Assembly: GCA_040002995.1 (NCBI GenBank)
Contig: JBDUDK010000131.1
Span: 1-64,000, forward strand
Reading direction: 5' to 3'
Origin: JBDUDK01 sp040002995
Lineage (GTDB): Bacteria > Actinomycetota > Acidimicrobiia > Acidimicrobiales > Ilumatobacteraceae
Length of the DNA: 64,000 nt
Below, one piece after another: positions 44,483-54,022 of the stretch. The translations under genes were made by a program, and so were the position numbers. A model generated the notes under the pieces. The model was not told the origin of the DNA. It saw only the letters and a program-made list of their open reading frames with translations, and searched no databases. Positions within the stretch are counted from its first letter, which is position 1, and the number at the start of each line of letters is the position of its first letter.

Positions 44483-47029
44483 TCAGGCGGTGCGCACGGG
44501 GAACGGCGCGGCCGGTTCGGCCGGTGTCACATGGGCGGTGGCGCCGACGACCCACGCCGCATCGGCCGAGACGAGCACGGGGTTCAGGTCCACGCGATCC
44601 AGCTCGGGCACTGCGTCGGCCATGGCCGCGAGCCGCAGGATCACATCGATGATCGGGGCTCGCGTGTCCTCGGCGATAGCGGCGGCGGCTCGCGAACGGT
44701 CGACGAGCTCGCGCGCGTCGACGTCGGTGACGGGGACAGCGCGGACATTGCGATCGTCAATCGCGTCAGCGAACGCCCCTCCCAGCCCGAAGCCCAAGAC
44801 CGGGCCGAACACCGCATCGACCTCGAGCGTCACGCGTGTCTCGACCCCGCCGGGTGCCATCCCCTGCACGATGGCCTCACTCATCGCGTGCGAGCCGAGG
44901 GCGGCGACCATGCGCGTGTAGGCACCCTCGAGCTCCTCCTGCGACTGCAGGTCGAGCGCGACGCCGCTCGACTCTGAGCGGGCGGGTCGGACGAGCCCGG
45001 TGGCCTTCAGCGCGACCGGGTAGCCGAGCCGGCCGGCGGCACTCGTCGCGGCGTCGAGCGCGGCGACGCCAACGGCCGGCGCGTACGCGATGCCGCCGGC
45101 GCGCAAGAGTTCATCGACCGCTGCGAGTGAGAGGAGGGTGCCTCCGGGATGGGCGCCGAGCGCGTCTCGAACCACCGTTCGAACCGCGTCAAGGTCGATG
45201 CCGGCCACCTCGGGGACGTGGCCGTGGTCGCGCACCCGCCACGATTCATACGCCGTCGCCCTTCCGAGGGCGGCCACACCGGGCTCGGGAAACGCGAAGT
45301 TCGGGACACGACCCGAAGTCACGAGGGGACCGTCGCGCCGGCCGAGCGTGACCGCGACAACGGGCTTGCGCGGTTCGGCACCCGCGGCTTGCTCGATCGC
45401 CGCCGACATGACTTCCACCTCATCGAGCACGGGGGGCGCGTTCACGACGACGAGGCTGTCGACGTCGGGGCGGGCCAGTTCGTGCGCGACCGCCCGCGCG
45501 AAGTCCTGCGCCCCGGCCCGATGCGTGAGGTTGACGACACCCGCGTCGACCAATCCGGCCAGGTCGAATCCCGCTCGCGCCAGCACGGCGGGGCTCGCGG
45601 AGTTGGTGACGATCGCGCACCGCGGCCCGTTCGGGCGAGGCTGGCTCGCCAGCACCCGACCAGTGTCGAACAGTTCGTTGACCGTGTCGACGCGCACGAC
45701 TCCGGCTTGCGCATAGAGCGCGTCGACCATCGCTTCCCTTTCGGACGTGCGCACTTTGACCGCGACGATCGGTTTGTGCAGCGAGACCCGCCGGGCCACC
45801 CGGCCGAACCGGCGGGGATTGCCGAACGATTCCGTATACATAAGGACAAGCGCGGTGCTCGGATCGTCCTGCCAGAACTGGAGGAAGTCGTTCGCCGAGA
45901 GATCACCCCGGTCGCCGAGCGAGACGAATGTCGACACCCCGAGGTGGAGCTGCGCGGCCGCCTGAAGCATCGCCAGCCCCAAGGGGCCCGACTGTGAGGA
46001 GATCGCCACCGGTCCGCGCTGGCCGACGACGGCGAAGAACGTGGCGTGCAATGCGGAGGCGTCGCTGAAGCGCACGAGTCCCATGCTCGACGGACCGAGC
46101 AGCCGCATTCCGTTGCCCCGCGCCAGCTCCACGAGCGAGTGCGCGGCGTCGGGGCTGATGCCCTCGGTGATCACGACGACACCACGGACACGCTTCTGCG
46201 CGCACTGCTCCACAACGGCGCGCAATGCCTCGGGTGGCACGGCGATCACCGCGAGCTGCACGTCGTCGGCGATATCGAGCACGGTCGGTACGGTGCGGAC
46301 GCCCCCGATATGAGGTACCGATGGGTTCACCGGGAACACCGGCCCGTCGAAGCGGCCGGCCAGGATGTTGCGAAACACGCTGTATCCGATGGTGCCGGGA
46401 GTGTTGCTGGCGCCGATCACCGCTACCGAACGCGCCGCCAAGAGCCGCCCGATCGAGCGGCTGGCCGAGCGTTGCGCCCGAGCCTCGATCGTGTCGGTCA
46501 TCCCGTCGGATCCCTCGAGGTCGAGCACGACGTCGATGAGCCCGCCGGCGAACGATCGCTCGATGGCGAAGCCGACCTTCGCGAACACGCTGAGCATGGC
46601 GCGGTTGTTGGGAAGGACCTCCGCGGTGAAACGACGGATTCCCCGGTAGCGCGCAAGGGAGGCCAGGTGCTCGAGAAGGATCGTCGTGATTCCGCGTCCA
46701 TGGTGGGCGTCGTCGACGACGAACGCGGCCTCGGCCTCGTCGCGGCCTGGCCATCGGTCGTAGCGGGCTACCGCCACGATCTGGTCGCCGAGCAGCGCCA
46801 CGAGCGCTTCGCGTTCGACGTGGTCAACGGTGGTGAACCGCTCCACCTCCGCGGGACTCAGTCGTGGCTTGGGCGAAAAGAAGCGCAAGTAGATGGACTC
46901 GCTCGAAAGGCGCGAGTGCAGCGCGAGCAGTCGGTCGCCGTCGGTCGGCTCGATGGCGCGGACATGCACGGTGCCACCATCGGTCAAGACGACGTCGGCC
47001 GGAAGCGGCGACCACGACGCGTCGTTCAT
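44483..47029 (-). CDS. GNAT acetyltransferase fused to ADP-forming acyl-CoA synthetase-like protein
   Basis: About 848 residues from ATG 47029 (an in-frame GTG/ATG lies 7 codons upstream). The GNAT domain is at the N-terminus (FVVDDAHHGRGITTILLEHLASLA), then a CoA-binding Rossmann domain (VAVIGASNTPGTIGYSVFRNIL), two succinyl-CoA-ligase-like domains (SSQSGPLGLAML) and a C-terminal ATP-grasp domain (VALKATGLVRPARS). In PatZ/Pka lysine acetyltransferases GNAT sits at the C-terminus; here it is N-terminal, as in several actinobacterial Pat proteins. The catalytic His of true ADP-forming synthetases is not obvious. Likely regulates enzymes such as acetyl-CoA synthetase by acetylation. Confidence 0.85.
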   Translation of the reverse strand: MNDASWSPLPADVVLTDGGTVHVRAIEPTDGDRLLALHSRLSSESIYLRFFSPKPRLSPAEVERFTTVDHVEREALVALLGDQIVAVARYDRWPGRDEAEAAFVVDDAHHGRGITTILLEHLASLARYRGIRRFTAEVLPNNRAMLSVFAKVGFAIERSFAGGLIDVVLDLEGSDGMTDTIEARAQRSASRSIGRLLAARSVAVIGASNTPGTIGYSVFRNILAGRFDGPVFPVNPSVPHIGGVRTVPTVLDIADDVQLAVIAVPPEALRAVVEQCAQKRVRGVVVITEGISPDAAHSLVELARGNGMRLLGPSSMGLVRFSDASALHATFFAVVGQRGPVAISSQSGPLGLAMLQAAAQLHLGVSTFVSLGDRGDLSANDFLQFWQDDPSTALVLMYTESFGNPRRFGRVARRVSLHKPIVAVKVRTSEREAMVDALYAQAGVVRVDTVNELFDTGRVLASQPRPNGPRCAIVTNSASPAVLARAGFDLAGLVDAGVVNLTHRAGAQDFARAVAHELARPDVDSLVVVNAPPVLDEVEVMSAAIEQAAGAEPRKPVVAVTLGRRDGPLVTSGRVPNFAFPEPGVAALGRATAYESWRVRDHGHVPEVAGIDLDAVRTVVRDALGAHPGGTLLSLAAVDELLRAGGIAYAPAVGVAALDAATSAAGRLGYPVALKATGLVRPARSESSGVALDLQSQEELEGAYTRMVAALGSHAMSEAIVQGMAPGGVETRVTLEVDAVFGPVLGFGLGGAFADAIDDRNVRAVPVTDVDARELVDRSRAAAAIAEDTRAPIIDVILRLAAMADAVPELDRVDLNPVLVSADAAWVVGATAHVTPAEPAAPFPVRTA

Positions 47030-47066
47030 GGCGACGAAGCTACCGATCATGGTTAGGGTCGGCTAC

Positions 47067-48056
47067 ATGGAGCATGCCCGTCTCGGTGGCACCGGCCTCG
47101 TTGTCTCGCGCTTGTGCCTCGGCACGATGACGTTCGGTTACCAGTGCGACGAGGACACTTCGAGGGCCATCCTCGACGAGGCGTTCTCCGCCGGCATCAC
47201 GTTCATCGACACGGCCGACGTCTACCCCCTCGGAGGCGGCGGAAAAATGGTGGGCGCAACCGAGGAGATCGTGGGCCGCTGGATGAAGGGCCACCGCGAC
47301 GACGTCGTGCTCGCCACGAAATGCTTCTATCCGATGAGCCGCCGCCCGTGGGATCAAGGGAGCTCCCGACACCACATCATCCAGGCGATCGACGAGTCGT
47401 TACGGCGCCTTCAGACCGACCGTATCGACCTCTACCAGCTCCACGCATGGGATCCGCGCACTCCCATCGATGAGTCGCTCGGCGCGCTCGACGATCTCGT
47501 GCGCGCCGGCAAGATCATGTACGCGGGCTGCTCCAACTTCCTCGCGTATCAGGTCGCGCGTTCTCTCGGGCGCAGCGAAACGCTTGGCCTCACACGCTTT
47601 TACAGCGTCCAACCGCGTTACAACCTGCTGTTCCGCCAGATCGAGCGTGAGCTGTTGCCGTTGTGCTCGGAGGACGGCGTTGGTGTGATTCCTTACAACC
47701 CGATGGCCGGGGGTCTACTCACGGGGAAGCACAAGCCCGGCGCACCGACCGACAGCACGCGTTTCACACTCGGCACGGCGGCGGATATGTATCAGGAGCG
47801 CTATTGGAACGAGCGGGCGTTCGCAACCGTCGAGGCGATCCGCCCGCTGGCGGCTGACGCGGGCATGACCATGGCCCAGCTGTCGGTGGCATGGGTGCTC
47901 GCGCACCCCGTGGTGACGGCGCCGATCATCGGCGCCAGCCGGCCCGAGCAGCTGGCCGATGCGGTCGCCGCCCTGTCGACCCCGCTGGATTCAGACCTCA
48001 AAGAGGCCCTCGACGCGCTGACCAACGAATACCGCTTCGGCGACGCTGCCCGCTGA
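47067..48056 (+). CDS. Aldo/keto reductase
   Basis: A 329-residue AKR barrel. Catalytic tetrad: Asp and Tyr in FIDTADVYPLGG, Lys in VVLATKCFYPM and His in DLYQLHAWDPRTP. NADPH contacts lie in IIGASRPEQLADAVAA near the C-terminus. Close to the YghZ/PdxI-like sugar- or aldehyde-reducing group. The start may be ATG 47067 or ATG 47049. Divergent from the GNAT-synthetase fusion with overlapping upstream regions. Confidence 0.92.
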   Translation: MEHARLGGTGLVVSRLCLGTMTFGYQCDEDTSRAILDEAFSAGITFIDTADVYPLGGGGKMVGATEEIVGRWMKGHRDDVVLATKCFYPMSRRPWDQGSSRHHIIQAIDESLRRLQTDRIDLYQLHAWDPRTPIDESLGALDDLVRAGKIMYAGCSNFLAYQVARSLGRSETLGLTRFYSVQPRYNLLFRQIERELLPLCSEDGVGVIPYNPMAGGLLTGKHKPGAPTDSTRFTLGTAADMYQERYWNERAFATVEAIRPLAADAGMTMAQLSVAWVLAHPVVTAPIIGASRPEQLADAVAALSTPLDSDLKEALDALTNEYRFGDAAR

Positions 48057-48089
48057 CCCCCGCGCTCATTCGGCCGATACGCTCGCCGC

Positions 48090-49706
48090 ATGACGGTGCT
48101 CGCAACTGATCGCGACGCCTCGACGCCACAGGACGACCCGCGAGCACCCGCGTTCAGCCAGAGTCGTGCGGCCGTCGCCGGTGTCGTCTCGGCGGGCTTG
48201 GCGCTCGCCGTCACCGAGCTCGTCAGCGTCATCGGTAGCCGGCACCGTCCGTCGATCGTGAGTGCCGTGGCGTCGCGTTTCGTGGATCTGACCGCGGGTG
48301 CGCTGAAAGACTTCGCCGTCAGCGTGTTCGGCACGAATGACAAGGCGGCGCTCCTCACCGGTGTCGTCATCGTGAGCCTGCTGCTGGGCGCCTTGCTCGG
48401 GATCTCCGGCGCCCGGCGGCGATGGGTCGTCGTGGCCGGTTTTGCGGCCTTCGGCATCCTGGGCGCCATCTGTGGCGCGGCCGATCCGCAGGGGTCCACC
48501 ACCGTGCTCGTAATCGCGTCCCTCGTCGGCGCGGTCGTGGGTATCGCGACCCTTACCGTGTTGTTGCCGATGGCGGCTACGGCACCCGCCGCAACGGGGA
48601 CGCCAAGGTCGAGCACGGCGCAAGACCCGCGGGTGAAGGTCGCGGATCGGCGAACGTTTCTCACCGTCGCCGGCGGCGTCGGCGTCGCCGCGGCCGCCAC
48701 GGCCCTCGCGACTCGCGCGTTGCGGGGAACGAGCGTGGCCACGAAGAGCCGGGCCGCGACCGTTTTGCCCCCCGCCGGCCATTCCGTGCCGGTGCCCGCG
48801 ACGCAACCGTTCAGCGCGGATGGGCTGACGCCGTACGTCACATCGAACGCCGACTTCTACCGCATCGATACCGCCATCTTCGTGCCGCAGGTCGAGGCGT
48901 CGACGTGGAAGATGACGATCGGCGGCATGGTCGATCACCCGGTCACGGTCACGTACGCCGACCTCCTCGGCATGGATCTGGTGGAGGAGCCGGTCACGAT
49001 CGCGTGCGTCTCGAACGAGGTCGGCGGCCACCTGATCGGCAACGCGCTCTGGCGCGGTGTCCCGCTGGCGAAGCTCCTCGACGAAGCCGGTGTTCAGTCG
49101 GGCGCTACGCAGATCGTCGGACGCTCGGTCGACGACTTCACCGTCGGCTTCCCCACGGAGAAGGCCCTCGACGGCCGCACCGCGATGATCGCCGTGGGCA
49201 TGAACGGCGAACCTCTGCCGGTTAAGCACGGCTTCCCCGCCCGTCTGATCGTGGCCGGCCTTTACGGCTACGTCTCGGCGACGAAGTGGCTGAAAGAAAT
49301 AACGCTCACTCGTCTGGAGGACTTCGACGCCTTCTGGATCCCGCGCGGTTGGTCGAAGCTTGGACCGGTCAAGACCGAGTCGCGCGTCGACATCCCCCGC
49401 TCGGGGGCCACGATGCCCGCCGGCAAGATGACCATCGCCGGCGTGGCGTGGGCGCCATCGCGAGGGATCAGTCGAGTCGAGGTCAGCATCGACAAAGGAC
49501 CGTGGGTCGAGGCGCGTCTCGGCGAGGTGGCCTCGAAGAACACCTGGGTGCAATGGCTGTACGACTGGGCCAACGCCACGCCCGGCTCCCACATGGTGAG
49601 CGTCAGGGCGACCGACGGCACCGGCGAGGTGCAGACCGAGCAGCCCGCCACACCCGCTCCGGACGGGGCGTCCGGCTACCACTACCGCGGATTCACCGTC
49701 GGCTAA
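48090..49706 (+). CDS. Membrane-anchored sulfite-oxidase-type molybdopterin oxidoreductase
   Basis: A 538-residue protein. The first 175 residues hold about four to five membrane segments (VAGVVSAGLALAVTELV, LTGVVIVSLLLGALLG, WVVVAGFAAFGILGAICG, VLVIASLVGAVVGIATLTVL and an anchor near RRTFLTVAGG). A SUOX/YedY-like Mo domain follows, with the molybdenum-ligating Cys306 in TIACVSNEVGGHLIGN and GFPARLIVAGLYGYVSATKWL. An Ig-like dimerisation domain (GVAWAPSRGISRVEVSIDKG in pieces) ends it. No haem subunit gene adjoins. Acts on the outer face; substrate may be sulfite or oxidised Met, unknown. Confidence 0.9.
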   Translation: MTVLATDRDASTPQDDPRAPAFSQSRAAVAGVVSAGLALAVTELVSVIGSRHRPSIVSAVASRFVDLTAGALKDFAVSVFGTNDKAALLTGVVIVSLLLGALLGISGARRRWVVVAGFAAFGILGAICGAADPQGSTTVLVIASLVGAVVGIATLTVLLPMAATAPAATGTPRSSTAQDPRVKVADRRTFLTVAGGVGVAAAATALATRALRGTSVATKSRAATVLPPAGHSVPVPATQPFSADGLTPYVTSNADFYRIDTAIFVPQVEASTWKMTIGGMVDHPVTVTYADLLGMDLVEEPVTIACVSNEVGGHLIGNALWRGVPLAKLLDEAGVQSGATQIVGRSVDDFTVGFPTEKALDGRTAMIAVGMNGEPLPVKHGFPARLIVAGLYGYVSATKWLKEITLTRLEDFDAFWIPRGWSKLGPVKTESRVDIPRSGATMPAGKMTIAGVAWAPSRGISRVEVSIDKGPWVEARLGEVASKNTWVQWLYDWANATPGSHMVSVRATDGTGEVQTEQPATPAPDGASGYHYRGFTVG

Positions 49707-49839
49707 TTGGGGCCCCGTTCTCAACGAGTTCCAAGCCAGTACTCCGTCTTTCCCCACCTTGGTCATGCATTGTCGCTGCACAGCGCCCTGCTCGTCGTCA
49801 TCTCAGTCGCTACACGCGGCTATGTGAAGGAGTACCGAT

Positions 49840-50889
49840 ATGACCGAAAGCCCCCTCCCCGCGACGCGGCTCGAGGAAGCGCTCTTCCAGATCAAGCGGG
49901 TGATCGTCGGCCAGGATCGGATGGTCGAGCGGGCCCTCGTGTGCCTCCTCGCTCGCGGTCACTGCCTCATCGAGGGCGTCCCGGGGCTGGCGAAGACCCT
50001 CACCGTGTCGACGCTTGCGAAGGTGACGGACGGGACGTTCGTGCGCTTGCAGTTCACGCCCGACCTCGTGCCCTCCGACATCGTCGGCACGCGCATTTGG
50101 CGACCGTCGCGTGAGTCGTTCGACATCGAGTGGGGGCCGGTCTTTGCCAACATCGTCCTCGCCGACGAAATCAACCGCGCCCCGGCCAAAGTGCAGTCCG
50201 CTCTCCTCGAGGTGATGGCCGAGCGGCAGGTCTCGATCGGGGGCACGACGCGCAAGATGCCCGCCCCGTTCCTCGTGCTCGCGACGCAGAACCCGATCGA
50301 GTCGGAAGGCGTGTACCCGCTGCCGGAGGCGCAGCGCGACCGCTTCCTGATGCAGATCGTCGTCCGTCAGCCTTCGTACCAAGAAGAGACCGAGATCGCC
50401 CGCCGTATGGGTGTGCGGGCACCGCAAGCGGCGCGTGTGCTGTCCACCGACGAGTTGCTGTCCTTGCAGTCGCTGGCCGACGACGTCTTCGTTCACCACG
50501 CGGTGCAGGACTACGCGGTACGGCTGGTGATGGCCACTCGCGATCCCGCCCGCTGGGGTATCCCCGACATCGCGCCGCACATCGCCCTTGGCGCGAGCCC
50601 CCGGGCCACATTGGGTCTCATCGCCGCGGGCCGCGCGCTCGCGCTCTTGCGCGGTCGCACGCACCTACTTCCCCAAGACGTGTTCGACGTGGCCCCGGAA
50701 GTCTTCCGCCATCGGCTCCTCCTCACCTACGACGCGCTCGCCGAGGGCGTCGTAGTGGACGACGTCATCACCAAGCTGATCTCGACCGTGGGCGCGCCGC
50801 GCGTGGCCCCCCAGCAAGACGATGCGCGCATCGAGCCCGCCCCTCCGCCGCCCCCCGGCGAGGTACCTTTCAATCAGGCGACGGCGTGA
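49840..50889 (+). CDS. MoxR-family AAA+ ATPase
   Basis: A 349-residue ATPase with Walker A GVPGLAKT near residue 47, Walker B NIVLADEINRAP, sensor 1 VLATQNPIE and the long helix-2 insert PEAQRDRFLMQI. MoxR proteins act as chaperones with VWA partners, and DUF58 and VWA genes follow directly. ATG 49840 follows AAGGAG. The C-terminal 20 residues are Pro-rich. The stop overlaps a relic GTG in the first copy of a 20-bp duplication. Confidence 0.94.
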   Translation: MTESPLPATRLEEALFQIKRVIVGQDRMVERALVCLLARGHCLIEGVPGLAKTLTVSTLAKVTDGTFVRLQFTPDLVPSDIVGTRIWRPSRESFDIEWGPVFANIVLADEINRAPAKVQSALLEVMAERQVSIGGTTRKMPAPFLVLATQNPIESEGVYPLPEAQRDRFLMQIVVRQPSYQEETEIARRMGVRAPQAARVLSTDELLSLQSLADDVFVHHAVQDYAVRLVMATRDPARWGIPDIAPHIALGASPRATLGLIAAGRALALLRGRTHLLPQDVFDVAPEVFRHRLLLTYDALAEGVVVDDVITKLISTVGAPRVAPQQDDARIEPAPPPPPGEVPFNQATA

Positions 50890-50917
50890 AAACACAGGCG
50901 ACGGCGTGAAAACACAG
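50876..50917. repeat. 20-bp tandem duplication at the MoxR/DUF58 junction
   Basis: Two exact copies of AGGCGACGGCGTGAAAACAC, at 50876-50895 and 50896-50915, with two more matching bases after the second. Copy 1 contains the MoxR stop in GTGA; copy 2 contains the GTG that starts the DUF58 gene. From the first GTG (50886) reading stops after seven codons. Confidence 0.9.
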
Positions 50918-51904
50918 CAACCACGGCGGCTCGCCTCCGTGACGCCGGCCGACAGTGTGGCGAGCGTCGCGGCCAAGGCCGAGCTCTTACGGCGCCTCGA
51001 GCTGCTCGTCACCCGCCGGCTCGATGGCGTGATGAGCGGAGACTTCCTCGGCGTGCGTTCCGGACCCGGCACCGAGCCCGCCGGGGCGAGAGTCTTCAGC
51101 CCCGGCGACGATGCCCGCCGCATCGACTGGAACTTGACCGCGCGCTCGCTCGTTGCGCACGTCCGCACCACCGAAGCCGATCGCGAGCTCGAAGCATGGA
51201 TTGTCGCCGATCGCTCGGCGAGCTTGGACTTTGGAACGGCGCAGCGCGAGAAGCGCGACGTCGTGCTCGGGGCCGTTGCCGCGTTCGGATTCCTTATCGT
51301 GCGAGGCGGCAACCGGCTGGGCATGCTCGTGTGCGGCGGCGACGACGTTGGCCGCATCGCGCCGGCGAGCAGCCGCACTGCGCTGTTGAGTGCCTTGTCG
51401 CGCCTTTACGACAGTCCTCGCCGCGCGCAGGGACCCGCTGAACACGCGGATCTCGCGGCCACGCTCAGACACTTCGAGCGCATACAACGCCGCCGGGGCC
51501 AGCTGATCGTGGTCTCCGACTTCCTCGACGGCGGCGAGTGGGCGGCACCTCTTCGTCGCATTTCTCTTCGCCATCACGTGGTGGCGGTCCAGGTGATCGA
51601 CCCCCGCGAGTTTGAACTTCCCTCCGTCGGCATGCTGGCCCTCGTTGACACCGAAAGCGGTCGCACGATGCATGTCCAGACCCGGTCGGAGCGCCTACGC
51701 GGGCGCTACGCCGTGGCCGCCACCGAGCGCCACGACTTCATCGCCGCGCGCCTCCGGTCGGCTGGTGCCCAACACGTGGTGCTGTCCACCGGCCACGACT
51801 GGCTCACCGACATCACGCGCTTCGTCGGCCGGCAGCGCCACGCGCAACGCCGTGTCGCCCGATCGCCGTATGTAGCAGGGCCACCGTACGGGGCCGTGCG
51901 ATGA
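50906..51904 (+). CDS. DUF58-domain protein
   Basis: A 332-residue protein starting at GTG 50906 in the second copy of the duplication. The DUF58 core is FSPGDDARRIDWNLTARS, followed by a degenerate VWA-like fold (LEAWIVADRSASLDFGT; RGQLIVVSDFLD). It probably pairs with the MoxR ATPase upstream and the VWA protein downstream, as in Bat-type and CoxD-type complexes. Its stop overlaps the next ATG (ATGA at 51901-51904). Confidence 0.9.
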   Translation: MKTQQPRRLASVTPADSVASVAAKAELLRRLELLVTRRLDGVMSGDFLGVRSGPGTEPAGARVFSPGDDARRIDWNLTARSLVAHVRTTEADRELEAWIVADRSASLDFGTAQREKRDVVLGAVAAFGFLIVRGGNRLGMLVCGGDDVGRIAPASSRTALLSALSRLYDSPRRAQGPAEHADLAATLRHFERIQRRRGQLIVVSDFLDGGEWAAPLRRISLRHHVVAVQVIDPREFELPSVGMLALVDTESGRTMHVQTRSERLRGRYAVAATERHDFIAARLRSAGAQHVVLSTGHDWLTDITRFVGRQRHAQRRVARSPYVAGPPYGAVR

Positions 51905-52869
51905 GCTTCATCTCCCCGTGGCGACTTCTGCTCCTCGCCGCGCCGGTCATCCTGATCGTCGCCTATGTCCTGGTACAGCGGGCGCGTCAGAAGTACGCGT
52001 TGCGGTTCACCAGTGTCGAGCTACTTGCGTCGGTCGCGCCGAAACGGCCCGGATGGCAGCGCCACATCCCCGCGGCCGTCCTCAGCCTCGCTCTCGTGGC
52101 CCTCGTTATCGGCTTCGCCCGACCCACGCACAGCGTGCGCATTCCCCGCCAACGGGCCGCCGTCCTCCTGGCTCTCGATACGTCGAACTCGATGGGCGCG
52201 AGCGACGTATCGCCGAATCGGCTCGCCGCCGCCCAACAGGCGGCGCGCCGATTCGTGAACGATCTGCCCGCTGGGATACAGGTGGGCGTGGTCTCCTTCG
52301 ATCGCAACGCCCGCCTGCTGGTGTCGCCCACGACAGATCACGCCGCCGTGCTTCGCGGCATCGACGCGTTGACTCTCGGACCCGGCACCGCCACCGGCGA
52401 TGCGATCTACCTAGCGCTCCAGGAAATCTCGTCGCTCCCGGTGACGGCCGACAAGAAGCCGACCCCGGCGATCGTGGTGCTCATGAGTGACGGCACGCCG
52501 ACCATCGGACGGGGCGATCAGACGCCGGACCAAACCGTCGCCGACGCCGCGGCCGAGGCCAAGAAGGCCAACGTCCCCGTCGACACGATCGCCTACGGCA
52601 CGGCCGAGGGCACCGTGCTCATCGAAAACCAGATGTATCCCGTGCCCGCCGATCCCGCCGCCTTGGCCAAGATCGCCGACGCGACGGGCGGTAAGGCCTT
52701 CACGGCGCAGACCTCCAACCAGCTCGCATCGGTGTACAACCAGATTCGCAACGCGGTTGGCTACGACACTCAACAGCGAGAGCTCACGGTGTGGTTCACG
52801 GGTGTGGGCCTCGTGGTCGTGATCATCGCCGGTGTCGGGGCCCTTATTTGGACGCAACGGCTCGTCTAG
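51901..52869 (+). CDS. VWA-domain membrane protein (BatA-like)
   Basis: A 322-residue protein with two N-terminal membrane segments (about 7-25 and 57-75), a VWA domain and a C-terminal membrane segment (WFTGVGLVVVIIAGVGALIW). The MIDAS motif is intact: LALDTSNSMGASDV (DxSxS), a Thr in GPGTATGDAI and an Asp in VVLMSDGTPT. The VWA domain would be on the outer face. With MoxR and DUF58 it forms a three-gene operon, thought to assemble or stabilise envelope or metalloenzyme complexes. Confidence 0.92.
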   Translation: MSFISPWRLLLLAAPVILIVAYVLVQRARQKYALRFTSVELLASVAPKRPGWQRHIPAAVLSLALVALVIGFARPTHSVRIPRQRAAVLLALDTSNSMGASDVSPNRLAAAQQAARRFVNDLPAGIQVGVVSFDRNARLLVSPTTDHAAVLRGIDALTLGPGTATGDAIYLALQEISSLPVTADKKPTPAIVVLMSDGTPTIGRGDQTPDQTVADAAAEAKKANVPVDTIAYGTAEGTVLIENQMYPVPADPAALAKIADATGGKAFTAQTSNQLASVYNQIRNAVGYDTQQRELTVWFTGVGLVVVIIAGVGALIWTQRLV

Positions 52870-52915
52870 GCAGGGCGCGCTCCCTTTCTCACCATCGGTC
52901 CGTAGGCTGCCGTTG

Positions 52916-54019
52916 ATGCCTGCCTCGCGCCGTCGCCGTCTGCGCTGGTTGGCACCGTTGGCGGTCGTTGCGATAGCGGCCGGCGGGTCGACCCTGAACC
53001 GCATACTCCCCGCGAGCGCCGACGCCGTCCCCAACCTCCCGCCGATCACAGCCGCCCAACTGCTTGAGAAGGTCGCCGCGGCCGACCTCAGCACCCTCTC
53101 CGGAGACGTAAAGCTCTCGACGCACCTGGGTCTGCCCGACCTCGGATCGTTGGGCGTGTCCGGGTCGGGCACGATCCTCGACCTGCTGAGCGGCAACCAG
53201 ACCGGCCATCTCTGGATTGCTGGGCCCACCCACGTTCGCACGGCCATCGACGCGCCGAGTGCGGAGTCCGATTGGATTCTCAACGGGAGCGACGCGTGGG
53301 CATGGGACAGCCGCACCCAGCACGTCACGCACGCAACGGTTACGCCCGGCGCGGGGGCGACGAAACCCCCACTGGATCCCGTCGATGCCGCCCAGCGACT
53401 ACTCGCCACCATCGACCCCTCCACCACGGTGTCGGTACGAACCCCTGGCTTCGTCGCCGGCCGGCCCGTGTACGAGCTGGTGCTGTCTCCGCGATCGAAG
53501 AACTCCACAGTGAGCGCCGCGGTGATCGCAATCGACGCGTCGACCGGCGTCCCGCTCGAGGTTCGAGTCGAGGCACGATCATCGACGACGCCTGCGGTCG
53601 ATCTGAAGTTCACGTCTATTTCGTATGACCCGCCCGCGGCGTCGACGTTCGCGTTCACACCGCCGCCGGGTGCCAGCGTCACGGAGGCCGACAACGCCTC
53701 CTCGCTCTTGCCGATCGGTTCGCACTCTCGCGGGGAGCGTCGCCGGCTGGATCAGCCGCAGGTGCCTTCGGGGAGTGAAGGTCCAGCCAACGTGCAAGTG
53801 AGCGGCACCAACTGGGACACCGTCGTGATCGTCAGTCAGATGGCACTTGGCCACCAGGTCGAAGAACTCCTGTCCAATGCGACGTCCGTCAGCGTCGCAT
53901 CGGGAACCGCGAGACTCCTCACGACGACACTCGTCAACGTCGCCTTCCTCGACGACGGGCGCATCGCCATCGGAGCGGTCACGCCGGCCGCCCTCGAAGC
54001 CGCCATTCCGGCGCGCTAA
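52916..54019 (+). CDS. Secreted LolA/MucB-like protein
   Basis: A 367-residue protein. The N-terminus MPASRRRRLRWLAPLAVVAIAAGGS is a signal peptide. The rest fits a LolA/RseB half-barrel: LLEKVAAADLSTLSGDVKL, DWILNGSDAWAWDSRTQHVTH in pieces, GRPVYELVLSPR, and VIAIDASTGVPLEVRVEA. The C-terminal 100 residues resemble a MucB-type second domain. It begins 46 nt after the VWA gene and 3 nt before the ABC ATPase, so it may link the two groups. Likely exports or senses a lipid or stress signal; unproven. Confidence 0.78.
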   Translation: MPASRRRRLRWLAPLAVVAIAAGGSTLNRILPASADAVPNLPPITAAQLLEKVAAADLSTLSGDVKLSTHLGLPDLGSLGVSGSGTILDLLSGNQTGHLWIAGPTHVRTAIDAPSAESDWILNGSDAWAWDSRTQHVTHATVTPGAGATKPPLDPVDAAQRLLATIDPSTTVSVRTPGFVAGRPVYELVLSPRSKNSTVSAAVIAIDASTGVPLEVRVEARSSTTPAVDLKFTSISYDPPAASTFAFTPPPGASVTEADNASSLLPIGSHSRGERRRLDQPQVPSGSEGPANVQVSGTNWDTVVIVSQMALGHQVEELLSNATSVSVASGTARLLTTTLVNVAFLDDGRIAIGAVTPAALEAAIPAR

Positions 54020-54022
54020 GCC

